The notes under the pieces were generated by a model. It was not told the DNA's origin, ran no database searches, and was given only the letters and a program-made list of their open reading frames with translations. A stretch of 64,000 nucleotides of DNA. Origin: Herbiconiux sp. SALV-R1 (GTDB lineage: Bacteria > Actinomycetota > Actinomycetes > Actinomycetales > Microbacteriaceae). The stretch covers positions 1,550,001 to 1,614,000 of the forward strand of contig NZ_CP053344.1 of NCBI RefSeq assembly GCF_013113715.1, read 5' to 3'. Shown here one piece after another: positions 9,772 through 18,313 of this stretch. The position numbers and the translations under genes are program-made. Position 1 is the stretch's first letter, and every line of letters begins with the position of its first letter.

Positions 9772-9843
9772 CGAGGGCCCAGCGGCGAAGCGCGCCCAGC
9801 GCACAGCGCCCCTGCGGGCCCAGCGCCAGAGCGCGCCTGAGCC

Positions 9844-10329
9844 TCAGCCCAGCGCCAGCCTCCGCACCACCTCGACGAGCTCGAGCGGCTCCACGGCATC
9901 CGTGGTGCGCTCGAGCTCGTCGACGCTCCACCACCGCCACGCCTCGATGTCGACGCGCTCCTCGGGCGTCCACTCGGCGTCGACGGGGTCGAAGCGGTCG
10001 ACCGTGAGCCGGTACCACTCCTCGTGGTAGTCGCGGAAGACGCCCGGTGCGGGCTCCCCCACGAAGTCGCGCGCCCACACCGGCTCACCGAGGGCGTCTC
10101 TGTCGTCGACCACGAGTCCGGTCTCCTCGCGCAGTTCGCGCACGGCGGCCTCGGCGTGGGTCTCCCCCGCTTCGAGGTGGCCGCCCGGCGTGAGCCAGCG
10201 GGTCGGATGCGCGGCGACGTCCGCCCGGGTGAAGAACAGCAGCGTCGCACCGTCGCGGTCGAGCAGCAGCACGCGCGACTTCAGGATCACGTCGCCCTGC
10301 GGCACTGCCGCGTCGGCGGCTCCGCTCAT
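9844..10329 (-). CDS. NUDIX hydrolase
   Basis: A 161-residue protein with a complete Nudix box: GGHLEAGE followed by REETGL, matching GX5EX7REUXEEXGU (about residues 51-73). The glutamates that bind the metal are present. NUDIX enzymes cleave nucleoside diphosphates linked to another moiety; the substrate cannot be predicted. Its ATG overlaps the stop of the upstream SDR gene (ATGA, 10326-10329), so both are translated from one message. Confidence 0.87.
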   Translation of the reverse strand: MSGAADAAVPQGDVILKSRVLLLDRDGATLLFFTRADVAAHPTRWLTPGGHLEAGETHAEAAVRELREETGLVVDDRDALGEPVWARDFVGEPAPGVFRDYHEEWYRLTVDRFDPVDAEWTPEERVDIEAWRWWSVDELERTTDAVEPLELVEVVRRLALG

Positions 10330-11096
10330 GACGAGGCGACCCCGAAGTCGGAGACGTCACCCACGTAGCGGGTGTGGTCGGCGGGGATGGGCTCGACGGC
10401 CGCGGCGGCGACCTCGGCGGCGAACTCGCTCACGTTGTACAGGCGGCCGGCGGCCTCCTTGCGCGCGCCGATGGCACCCGGGTTGGCGCGCTCGAGGAGG
10501 GTCGCGGTGATGGTGCCCTCGATCATGTCGCCCGACACCACGACGAACCCGATGCCGAGCTCCTCGAGCTTCGGCAGCAGCGCGCGCAGCGCGTCTTCGC
10601 CGGCGCGCTTCGACAGGGCGACCTGCTCGTACTCGGGCATGGTGGGGGTGGTCTTGATGAAGTGGGCCTGGTGGCTCGTCACGAACACGATGCGCGACCC
10701 GGGTGCGAGCAGCGGGAGGGCCGCCGTCAGCACGTTCACCTGCGCGTCGCGGTTCAGCTGCATGGCGTAGTCGGCGGCCATGCCGCTCTCCATGCCGCCC
10801 GAGGCGTTGAGCACGAGCACGTCGAGGCCGCCGAGCTCGGCCTGCACCCGGTCGAACATGGCGGCGACCGAGGCCTGGTCGGTGAGGTCGGCCCCCACGA
10901 CGACGGCCGAGCCGCCGGCCTCGCGGATGCTGTTTGCGAGCTTCACCGCGCGTGCCTCTTTGTTGCGGTAGTTGATGACGACCGAGGCGCCGGCCTCGGC
11001 GAAGTACCCCACCGTGTCGGCGCCGATGCCGCGCGAGGAGCCGGTGACCAGGGCGCGCTTGCCTGCGAGGGAACCGGGGGCGAGTGGATTGGGCAC
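10326..11096 (-). CDS. SDR-family protein lacking the usual catalytic Tyr
   Basis: A 256-residue Rossmann-fold protein. The cofactor motif TGSSRGIG is near residue 17 and NASGG (in place of NNAG) near 98. At the active site the sequence reads YEQVALSK: the lysine is present but the residue four before it, normally Tyr, is Val, with a Tyr seven before instead. It may be a divergent or non-oxidoreductase SDR. It is coupled by ATGA overlap to the NUDIX gene and divergent from the NfeD/SPFH operon. Confidence 0.82.
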   Translation of the reverse strand: MPNPLAPGSLAGKRALVTGSSRGIGADTVGYFAEAGASVVINYRNKEARAVKLANSIREAGGSAVVVGADLTDQASVAAMFDRVQAELGGLDVLVLNASGGMESGMAADYAMQLNRDAQVNVLTAALPLLAPGSRIVFVTSHQAHFIKTTPTMPEYEQVALSKRAGEDALRALLPKLEELGIGFVVVSGDMIEGTITATLLERANPGAIGARKEAAGRLYNVSEFAAEVAAAAVEPIPADHTRYVGDVSDFGVASS

Positions 11097-11241
11097 GGAG
11101 AACTCCTCGAAGATCGGAACGACCTTCCGAGACTACCAAGCGCCCGAGAGCCGAGCCGCCGCGGGGGCAACCCTGCTAGCGTCGGAGGACGACGATCAAC
11201 GCTCGGGCCGGGAGCCCGATGACGGTGAGAGGAGAACGCCG

Positions 11242-11730
11242 ATGCTCGAATTCCTCGACTCCTACGCCTGGATCTTCTGGCTGGGGCTCATCCTCCTGTT
11301 CATCGTGATCGAGATGCTCACTCTCGAGTTCACCTTCCTCATGATCGCCATCGGCAGTCTGGGCGGGCTCATCGCCGGGGCGCTCGGCGTGCCCTGGTAC
11401 TACCAGATCGTCATCGCGGCGGTGCTGTCGCTCCTGCTCCTGCTCACCCTCCGGCCGCCGTTGCTGCGGAGGCTGAAGCGCGGCGGCGACCCGGCGAAGA
11501 GCAACGTCGACGCCCTCCTGGGACTCGAGGGCCTCGTGCTCGACCAGGTCACCTCCACCGCGGGCCACGTCAAGCTCGCCAACGGAGATACCTGGACGGC
11601 GAGGGTCTCCCCCGCCGCCGACATCCGCGACCTCCCCCGTGGCGAGCGTGTGCTCGTCACGGCCATCGACGGGGCCACCGCCATCGTGGTGCCCGCCGGC
11701 CGCACCGAACCAAAGGAGCCCATCGCATGA
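11242..11730 (+). CDS. NfeD-like membrane protein
   Basis: A 162-residue protein. Two or three membrane helices (about residues 8-75) precede a C-terminal OB-fold domain containing LLGLEGLVLDQV and GDTWTARV, the NfeD C-terminal pattern. The start is the ATG at 11242 with GAGAGGAG just upstream; the frame stays open further upstream but without membrane-protein character. It overlaps the SPFH gene by ATGA (11727-11730), the standard NfeD-stomatin pairing that organises membrane domains. Confidence 0.86.
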   Translation: MLEFLDSYAWIFWLGLILLFIVIEMLTLEFTFLMIAIGSLGGLIAGALGVPWYYQIVIAAVLSLLLLLTLRPPLLRRLKRGGDPAKSNVDALLGLEGLVLDQVTSTAGHVKLANGDTWTARVSPAADIRDLPRGERVLVTAIDGATAIVVPAGRTEPKEPIA

Positions 11731-12920
11731 GCGACATCGTCGGACAGGTGATCCTCGTCATCGTCCTCATCATCATCGTGGTGTTCGTCATCGTGGTGGT
11801 GGCGAGGTCGGTGCGCATCATCCCGCAGGCCCGCGCCGGCGTGGTGGAGCGCCTCGGCCGCTACCACAAGACGCTCATGCCGGGCCTGAACATCCTGGTC
11901 CCGTTCATCGACCGGCTCCGGCCGCTCATCGACCTGCGCGAGCAGGTCGTGTCCTTCCCGCCCCAGCCGGTGATCACCGAAGACAACCTGGTGGTCTCGA
12001 TCGACACCGTCGTCTTCTTCCAGGTGACGGATGCGCGGGCGGCCACCTACGAGATCTCCAACTACCTGGGGGCGGTGGAGCAGTTGGCCACCACCACGCT
12101 CCGCAACGTGGTGGGTGGCCTGAACCTCGAGGAGGCGCTCACCAGCCGCGACGAGATCAACGGGCAGCTGCGGATCGTGCTCGACGAGGCCACCGGCAAA
12201 TGGGGCATCAGGGTGTCGCGGGTGGAGCTCAAGGCGATCGACCCGCCCGCCTCCATCCAGGACTCGATGGAGAAGCAGATGCGCGCCGAGCGGGAGCGCC
12301 GCGCGGTCATCCTCACCGCGGAGGGCACGAAGCAGTCGGCGATCCTCGAGGCCGAGGGTCACCGGCAGGCCGAGATCCTCCGTGCCGAGGGTGACGCGAA
12401 GGCGCAGGTGCTGCGCGCCCAGGGTGAGGCGGAGGCCATCACCACGGTGTTCGGCGCGATCCACCGCGGCGAGCCCGACAACCTGCTGCTCGCCTACCAG
12501 TACCTGCAGACGCTGCCGAAGCTCGCCGAGGGCTCGGCGAACAAGCTGTGGGTCATTCCGAGCGAGCTCACCGAGGCGCTGAAGGGCATCGGCGGTGCCC
12601 TCGGCGGCGCCGTGCAGCCCGGGGCGAGCGGTCGCGCCGAGCGAGCCGCGGCGAACGCGCCCACCGAGAGCATCGTCTCGGAGGGCGACGTGCGCCGGGC
12701 CGAGCAGGAGATGCGGGCCGCCGAGCGCGAAGGGCGTTCCGTCGCCGACGCGAGCGCGCTCGGTGAACGCGGGGCGGGCACCGCCGCGCCGGCGCCCGCT
12801 TCGGCCCAGCCCGATGCACCCTCCCCCGCCCAGCCCGACGCACCCGCTGCCGCGCCCGAGGTGCCCGCACGGCCCGACCAGGAGGCCGGCCCCACCGATG
12901 CGCCCCCGAGCGCGGGCTGA
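11727..12920 (+). CDS. SPFH/Band 7 (paraslipin/QmcA-like) protein
   Basis: A 397-residue protein. One N-terminal membrane helix (about residues 5-28) is followed by a Band 7 domain beginning RIIPQARAGVVERLGRYHK (about 30-210), then a charged helical stretch rich in Glu, Ala and Arg (to about 270) that forms oligomers. The last 100 residues are Ala/Pro-rich low-complexity sequence. It works with the NfeD-like protein encoded just upstream. The GDPD gene begins inside its last eight codons. Confidence 0.9.
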   Translation: MSDIVGQVILVIVLIIIVVFVIVVVARSVRIIPQARAGVVERLGRYHKTLMPGLNILVPFIDRLRPLIDLREQVVSFPPQPVITEDNLVVSIDTVVFFQVTDARAATYEISNYLGAVEQLATTTLRNVVGGLNLEEALTSRDEINGQLRIVLDEATGKWGIRVSRVELKAIDPPASIQDSMEKQMRAERERRAVILTAEGTKQSAILEAEGHRQAEILRAEGDAKAQVLRAQGEAEAITTVFGAIHRGEPDNLLLAYQYLQTLPKLAEGSANKLWVIPSELTEALKGIGGALGGAVQPGASGRAERAAANAPTESIVSEGDVRRAEQEMRAAEREGRSVADASALGERGAGTAAPAPASAQPDAPSPAQPDAPAAAPEVPARPDQEAGPTDAPPSAG

Positions 12921-13713
12921 GCGCGCGCGGCGCCCCTACTTCGCGCCGCCCGCCCCGCGCGTGCTGGCGCACCGCGGGCTCGCCGTGCACGCCGTCGAGA
13001 ACACCCTCGACGCCTTCCGGGCGGCGATCGACGCGGGAGCGCTCTACCTCGAGACCGACGTGAACGCCTCGGCCGACGGGGTGGCCGTGGTGTGCCACGA
13101 CCCGACCCTCGAGCGCATCGCCGGGCGCGCCGACCGTGTCGACCAGCTCACCCTCGCCGAGCTGCAGCGGATCGACCTGGGCGGCGGCGCCCGCTTCCCC
13201 ACCCTGCTCGAGGCGCTCGAGGCCTTCCCCGAGGCCCGCTTCAACATCGACATCAAGTCGCCCGAGGTCGCCGGGCCCGCCGCTCGCGCCGTGCTGGCCG
13301 CCGGCGCGACCGACCGCGTGCTCGTCACCTCCTTCTCGACGCGTCGCCGGCTGGCCGCCCTGCGTCTGCTGCCGGGTGCGGCCAGCTCCGCCTCCGCGCC
13401 CGGCTTCGTGGCCGCCCTGCTGCTCATCAAGGTCGGCCTGCCACCGCTCGCGCGCCTCCTGCTCCGGGGCGTCGACGCGGTGCAGATCCCGCTCGAGGTG
13501 GGCCCTCTCGCCACCACGACGGCGCGCACCGTGCGCGGCTTCCACCGCACGGGAGTGGAGGTGCACGTCTGGACGATCAACGACGTCGCACTCGCCCGGG
13601 AACTGCTCGACCGGGGTGTCGACGGCATCGTCAGCGACCGCGCCGACCTCGTGCTGGAGCTCGTCGCGGAGCGCTCCGTGTCCCCCGAAGGGGGATCTAG
13701 TCAGTTTCGCTGA
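12898..13713 (+). CDS. glycerophosphodiester phosphodiesterase
   Basis: A 271-residue GDPD-family protein. The catalytic elements VLAHRG (about residue 21), ENTLDAF, ETDVNASADGVAVVCHD and FNIDIKS match the conserved His, Glu/Asp metal ligands and second His of the family. It would hydrolyse glycerophosphodiesters to glycerol-3-phosphate and an alcohol. There is no signal peptide, so it is probably cytoplasmic. The ATG at 12898 lies within the end of the SPFH gene, which supports co-transcription. A short, less conserved segment (SSASAPGFVAALLLIK) near the middle may be membrane-associated. Confidence 0.87.
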   Translation: MRPRARAERARRPYFAPPAPRVLAHRGLAVHAVENTLDAFRAAIDAGALYLETDVNASADGVAVVCHDPTLERIAGRADRVDQLTLAELQRIDLGGGARFPTLLEALEAFPEARFNIDIKSPEVAGPAARAVLAAGATDRVLVTSFSTRRRLAALRLLPGAASSASAPGFVAALLLIKVGLPPLARLLLRGVDAVQIPLEVGPLATTTARTVRGFHRTGVEVHVWTINDVALARELLDRGVDGIVSDRADLVLELVAERSVSPEGGSSQFR

Positions 13714-13738
13714 GAGAGTACTGGCAATACCCGGCCGC

Positions 13739-13765
13739 GGAAAGGATCCGCTCCCCTCGACGGTT
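13739..13765 (+). promoter_or_regulatory. possible ECF-sigma (SigR/SigE-like) promoter of rbpA
   Basis: GGAAA at 13739-13743 is followed after 19 bases by GTT at 13763-13765, close to the GGAAT-N18/19-GTT pattern of disulfide-stress promoters that drive rbpA in streptomycetes. A TATAAA at 13766-13771 overlaps and could instead serve the housekeeping sigma factor, but it has no matching -35. Confidence 0.35.
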
Positions 13766-13801
13766 TATAAAGTTCGAAGCAATGCGAGAGGAGACCACAC
13801 A

Positions 13802-14167
13802 ATGGCAGATCGCAGTTTGCGCGGAATGCGTCTGGGCGCACAAAGCCTGCAGAGCGAAGAGGGTGTCGTATTCTCACCCCGAACCACTCACACGTACCGG
13901 TGCGCGACCTGTGGCCGCGACACCGAGATGGTGTTCTCGGCCGAGGCCGAGGCCCCGGAGACGTGGGAGTGCAAGTACTGCAGCCACGAGGCGACGCTGA
14001 TGGTGGGGTCGGAGCCGGTGACGGTCGACCACGCCGATGCGAAGACGCCGCGTAGCCACTGGGACATGCTGCTCGAGCGCCGCACCCGCGCTGAGCTCGA
14101 GGAGCTGCTCGAGGAGCGGCTCCAGTACCTGCGCGCCCGCCGCGGCACGCAGAAGATCGGCGCCTAG
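13802..14167 (+). CDS. rbpA: RNA polymerase-binding protein RbpA
   Basis: A 121-residue actinobacterial transcription factor that binds the sigma subunit and stabilises the open promoter complex. The N-terminal segment MADRSLRGMRLG, the central CATCGRD/CKYC cysteine pairs and the C-terminal RTRAELEELLEERL sigma-interaction helix are all present. The ATG follows GAGAGGAG; the frame is open further upstream but only the 121-residue form matches the family. It converges on lnt. Confidence 0.95.
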   Translation: MADRSLRGMRLGAQSLQSEEGVVFSPRTTHTYRCATCGRDTEMVFSAEAEAPETWECKYCSHEATLMVGSEPVTVDHADAKTPRSHWDMLLERRTRAELEELLEERLQYLRARRGTQKIGA

Positions 14168-14225
14168 CCGCGCTTCAGGCGTGTGCCGAGGCTCACGCCG
14201 AGCACGACATCAGGCGAGAACGCCG

Positions 14226-15809
14226 TCACGGTCGGAAGACCGGGGCGGCGTTCTGCTGTGTGCGGCGGGTGGTGAACGAGAGCACCAGACCGGCGAGCCC
14301 GAGCCCCGCCACCAGCCACTCGATCTGGAAGCCGAGGAGCGAGGCGGGCGTCGGCTGGGTGCCGAGCGGCACGTCGGCGACCATGGCCCCCGCCTGGTAG
14401 GCAGGGATGCCGGTGATGGTCGACCCGTCGGGTGCGATGATCTGGCTGGTGCCGACCGTCGAGATGTTCACCACGCTCCTGCCGAACTCCACGGCGCGCA
14501 GGCGGGCGATGGCCAGCTGCTGCAGGTTCTCGTCGGTCTGTCCGAAGTCGGCGTTGTTGGTCTGGGCGAAGATCACCTGGGCGCCCTCGGCGCTCATCGA
14601 GCGCATCACCGCGTCGTCGGTGATGTCGAAGCAGATCGAGATGCCGGCGATGAGCCCGTCGATGTCGAAGGTGAGGTCGGTGGTGCCGAAGGTGTAGTCG
14701 CGGGTGACCAGGTCGACGAGGTCGGGCGCGAGCGCTCTGAAGAACTCGCGGTTGGGCATCCACTCCGCGAACGGCACGGGGTGCCGCTTGTCGTAGTAGT
14801 CGGTGATCTGCCCGTTCTGCCAGAGCAGCGAGGTGTTGTAGACCTTGTCGCCGCGCTGCTGGATGGTGCCCGTGACGATGGGCACGCCCCCGAGCTCGTC
14901 GCTGACCGCGTCGAGCGTCTTCGCGGCCACCTCGTAGCGTGCCGGGTCGAGGTCGGAGGCGTTCTCGGGCCAGACCAGCACGTCGAGCTTCTCGCCCTCG
15001 AGGGCGAGCGAGGCGCTGGCGTGGTCGGTCAAGATGTCGCCCCACTCGTGCACGGCGAACAGCCCGGCGTTCGAGTTGCCCTGGGCGGCGCCGATGCGCG
15101 AGGTTCCGGATGCCGGGGTCACCCAGGCGGGAACGGCGAGCAGGGCTGCGACCGCCGCCGCCCCCGCCAGCGCGCGGGTCGAGACGGCGAGCCCCTTCTC
15201 CCGCACCAGCTGCACCGCGAAGGCGGCGAGCCACACCAGCAGGAAGCTGAGCCCCGACATGCCCACCCAGGCAACGAGGTCGGTGAACGGCGACTGCGAC
15301 TGCGACATGGCGACCCGGCCCCAGGAGAAGCCGCCGTAGGGGAAGATCGCGTTGACCCCTTCGCGCAGCGTCCACAGCCCGGCGACGACGATCGGCAGCC
15401 AGACCAGGCGCGCCCGCGCGGTGGGCCAGGTGCGATCGGCCCGCCGGTAGACGAGGGCGATGAGGAGTGCGCCGAGGGCGAAGTACACCGCTTCGAAGCC
15501 GGTGAGCCCGAGCCAGGGCACCGGCCCGAGGTAGAGGGTGAGCCAGAAGATGTGCACGCCCCAGAAGGTCGCGCCCGTCACCAGTCCGATGAGGAGCGCC
15601 TTGCCCCAGGTGCGGCCGATGAGCGTGGTGAGGATGAGGGCGACGGCGAGCGGCGTGAGCGGCCACCAGCCCTTGTCGGGGTACCCGGCGTCGTAGGCGA
15701 TGCCCGCGCCCACGGCGGCCAGCAGCGCGAGCCAGAAGGGCATGACCGGCGCGACGCGCGTGCTCGGTGAGACGTGCGTGAGTGGCGCGACCTCGGCGAC
15801 CCGCGTCAT
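14226..15809 (-). CDS. lnt: apolipoprotein N-acyltransferase
   Basis: A 527-residue membrane enzyme that adds the third acyl chain to lipoproteins. About six to seven hydrophobic helices (residues 25-215) precede a nitrilase-like domain with the catalytic triad visible as Glu in WPENASD, Lys in YYDKRHPVPF and Cys in ISICFDI; a last helix lies near the C-terminus. The start ATG 15809 overlaps the helY stop (ATGA), so the open frame further upstream is not used. In other actinobacteria lnt is often fused or adjacent to a polyprenol-phosphate mannosyltransferase; none is here. Confidence 0.93.
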   Translation of the reverse strand: MTRVAEVAPLTHVSPSTRVAPVMPFWLALLAAVGAGIAYDAGYPDKGWWPLTPLAVALILTTLIGRTWGKALLIGLVTGATFWGVHIFWLTLYLGPVPWLGLTGFEAVYFALGALLIALVYRRADRTWPTARARLVWLPIVVAGLWTLREGVNAIFPYGGFSWGRVAMSQSQSPFTDLVAWVGMSGLSFLLVWLAAFAVQLVREKGLAVSTRALAGAAAVAALLAVPAWVTPASGTSRIGAAQGNSNAGLFAVHEWGDILTDHASASLALEGEKLDVLVWPENASDLDPARYEVAAKTLDAVSDELGGVPIVTGTIQQRGDKVYNTSLLWQNGQITDYYDKRHPVPFAEWMPNREFFRALAPDLVDLVTRDYTFGTTDLTFDIDGLIAGISICFDITDDAVMRSMSAEGAQVIFAQTNNADFGQTDENLQQLAIARLRAVEFGRSVVNISTVGTSQIIAPDGSTITGIPAYQAGAMVADVPLGTQPTPASLLGFQIEWLVAGLGLAGLVLSFTTRRTQQNAAPVFRP

Positions 15810-18313
15810 GCGACCGAGGAGTAGGCGACGATGCCGCGGCGCACCGCGTCGATGGCCGAGCGTGCCGTGGTGGCGAGCCGCGCATCCGGTGTTCCCTGCA
15901 GCTGGTCGAGCAGGTCGATGGTCTGCTTGGCCCAGCGCACGAAGTCGCCGGCGGCCATGTCGGCCTCGTCGAGCACCTCGTCGAGGCCGGCGCCGCGCGC
16001 CCAGCGGTGCATCGCGGTGCTGAGGCCGATGGCGGGCGCCTCGGTGCCGGGCAGGCGGTGCTCGCGCTCGATGTCGTCGACGGTGGCCCAGAGTGTCTGC
16101 GTCTTGTCGAGGGCGACCCTGAAGGCGCCGCGCGGCAGGTAGCGTTCGGCGATGTCGTTCTCGTCGCGGCGCGGCTCGTACACCAGGGCGCAGGCGATGG
16201 CGGCGAGCGAGGCGGCGTCGAGCTCGCGCCAGATGCCCTGCCGGATGCACTCGGCCACGAGCAGGTCGCGTTCGCCGTAGATGCGCTTCAGGGTGTGGCC
16301 GTGCGGCGTGAGCACGGTGGCGCCGTGCTCGTCTGCGGTGAGGTAGTCGAGTTGGAGCAGCACGTCGGTGACGCGGTCGAACACCTTGGCGATGACGTTG
16401 GTGCGGGTCTGGATCTGCTGGGTGAGCCGGTCGGTGTCGCGTTTCAGCGTGAACCAGCGTTCCGCCCAGCGGGCGTGCGCCTCGCGGTCTTTGCAGCCGT
16501 GCACCGGGTGCGAGCGCAGCTGCTGGCGGAGCCCTGCGATACGGCGCTGCCGCTTGTCGCGGTCGGCGCGCGAGAGCGTGTCAGCCTTGCCGGCGCCCGA
16601 GCGCTCGAGGTCGGTGAGTTCGCGACGGATGCGCGCATACTCCCTGAAGTCGCCCAGGTGGCAGGTCATCGCCTTCTCGAAGCCGGCCAGCGACTCCTCC
16701 TGCTGGCGCACCTTACGCGCCAGGTCGACGACCGCGCGGTCGGCCTGGAACTGGGCGAACGACGACTCCAGCACCTCACGGGTGCGGGGCCTGCCGAACT
16801 GGTCGATGAGGTTGACCGCCATGTTGTAGGTGGGCCGGAAGCTGGAGTTCAGCGGGTAGGTGCGCCGTGAGGCGAGCGAGGCGACCTCCTGCGGGTCGAG
16901 CCCCTCGCGCCACTGGATGACGGAGTGCCCCTCCACGTCGATGCCGCGGCGGCCGGCGCGACCGGTGAGCTGGGTGTACTCCCCCGCCGTGATCGACACG
17001 CGGGCCTCGCCGTTGAACTTCTCGAGCTTCTCGAGCACCACCGTGCGGGCCGGCATGTTGATGCCGAGCGCGAGCGTCTCGGTGGCGAACACGACCTTCA
17101 CGAGCTTCTTCTGGTAGAGCTCCTCCACGACCTCCTTGAAGGCGGGGAGGAGGCCGGCGTGGTGCGCGGCGACCCCGCGCTGGAGTCCCTCCGTCCACTC
17201 CCAGTAGCCGAGCACGGCGAGGTCTTCGTCGCGCAGGGTGCGGCAGCGCTCGTCGACGATGCGGCGGATCTCCTCGCGCTCGTCGGCGTCGGTGAGCCGC
17301 ACGCCGGCGCGCAGCACCTGCTTCACGGCCTGGTCGCAGCCCACCCGGCTGAAGACGAAGAAGATGGCGGGGAGGAGGCGGTGCTCCTGCAGCAGGGCGA
17401 CGACCTCGGGCCGGTCCATGCGGTCGAACGACTGCCGGTGGCCTCCGCCGTAGCCGCCTCCGCCACCCCGGCCGCCTCGGCCCCGGCCGCCGTTCCTGCC
17501 GCGGCCCGAACCGCCCCGGTTGCCGTACTGGCCGAGCGAGGCGCCTCCGCGCACCAGCTGCGCCAGCTCCGGGTTCACCCGGTTCGTGGCAGCGCGGCCC
17601 GTGGAGTCGAACAGGTCGAGCAGCTTGGTCTTGACCAGGGCGTGCTGGTCGAGCGGCACCGGGCGCTCCTCCGAGACGATCACCTCGGTGTCGCCGCGCA
17701 CCGCCTGCAGCCAGTCGCCGAACTCCTCGGCGTTCGAGACGGTCGCCGAGAGCGAGACCAGCTTGACGCTCTGCGGGAGGTGGATGATCACCTCTTCCCA
17801 GACGGCGCCGCGGAAGCGGTCGGCGAGGTAGTGCACCTCGTCCATCACGACGAAGCGCAGGTTCGTCAGCAGCGACGAGTCGGCGTAGAGCATGTTGCGC
17901 AGCACCTCGGTGGTCATCACCACGATGCGGGCGTCGGCGTTGATGTTGGTGTCCCCGGTGAGCAGCCCCACCTCGTCGGGCCCGTACTCGGCGACGAACT
18001 CGTTGAACTTCTGGTTCGACAGCGCCTTCATCGGGGCCGTGTAGAACACTTTGTCGCGCACCGACTGCATGGCCAGGTGCACCGCGAACTCGGCGACGAC
18101 GGTCTTGCCCGCCCCGGTCGGCGCCGCCACGAGCACGCTCCTGCCGTCTTCGAGAGCCCCCGCGGCCTCGATCTGGAACGGGTCGAGGTCGAAGCTCAAC
18201 CCGCTGCGGAAGATCTCGACCTGCGGATGCCCGGCCCGCTTGCGGCTCGCGGCGAATCGCTCGGAGGGGCTCAGCACCTGGTCGGCCGACGAGGCGCCCG
18301 AGGCGCGCCCCAT
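15806..18313 (-). CDS. helY: HelY/Mtr4-like DEVH RNA helicase with RGG insert
   Basis: An 835-residue Ski2/Mtr4-class helicase. Motif I is APTGAGKT (about residue 62), motif II MDEVHYLAD, motif III SLSATVSNAEEF, motif V TETLALGINMP and motif VI QLTGRAGRRG. A C-terminal DSHCT-like region ends the protein. A Gly/Arg-rich RGG stretch sits between the two RecA domains (about residues 261-291), an unusual RNA-binding insert. The start at 18313 shares one base with the tatC stop (TGATG) and its end overlaps lnt, so tatA-tatC-helY-lnt form one unit. HelY is the name of the mycobacterial orthologue. Confidence 0.92.
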   Translation of the reverse strand: MGRASGASSADQVLSPSERFAASRKRAGHPQVEIFRSGLSFDLDPFQIEAAGALEDGRSVLVAAPTGAGKTVVAEFAVHLAMQSVRDKVFYTAPMKALSNQKFNEFVAEYGPDEVGLLTGDTNINADARIVVMTTEVLRNMLYADSSLLTNLRFVVMDEVHYLADRFRGAVWEEVIIHLPQSVKLVSLSATVSNAEEFGDWLQAVRGDTEVIVSEERPVPLDQHALVKTKLLDLFDSTGRAATNRVNPELAQLVRGGASLGQYGNRGGSGRGRNGGRGRGGRGGGGGYGGGHRQSFDRMDRPEVVALLQEHRLLPAIFFVFSRVGCDQAVKQVLRAGVRLTDADEREEIRRIVDERCRTLRDEDLAVLGYWEWTEGLQRGVAAHHAGLLPAFKEVVEELYQKKLVKVVFATETLALGINMPARTVVLEKLEKFNGEARVSITAGEYTQLTGRAGRRGIDVEGHSVIQWREGLDPQEVASLASRRTYPLNSSFRPTYNMAVNLIDQFGRPRTREVLESSFAQFQADRAVVDLARKVRQQEESLAGFEKAMTCHLGDFREYARIRRELTDLERSGAGKADTLSRADRDKRQRRIAGLRQQLRSHPVHGCKDREAHARWAERWFTLKRDTDRLTQQIQTRTNVIAKVFDRVTDVLLQLDYLTADEHGATVLTPHGHTLKRIYGERDLLVAECIRQGIWRELDAASLAAIACALVYEPRRDENDIAERYLPRGAFRVALDKTQTLWATVDDIEREHRLPGTEAPAIGLSTAMHRWARGAGLDEVLDEADMAAGDFVRWAKQTIDLLDQLQGTPDARLATTARSAIDAVRRGIVAYSSVA

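Noticed and set aside
9772-9843. CRISPR-like repeat array
   Set aside because: Repeats are short, degenerate and unevenly spaced, with no spacers and no cas genes.
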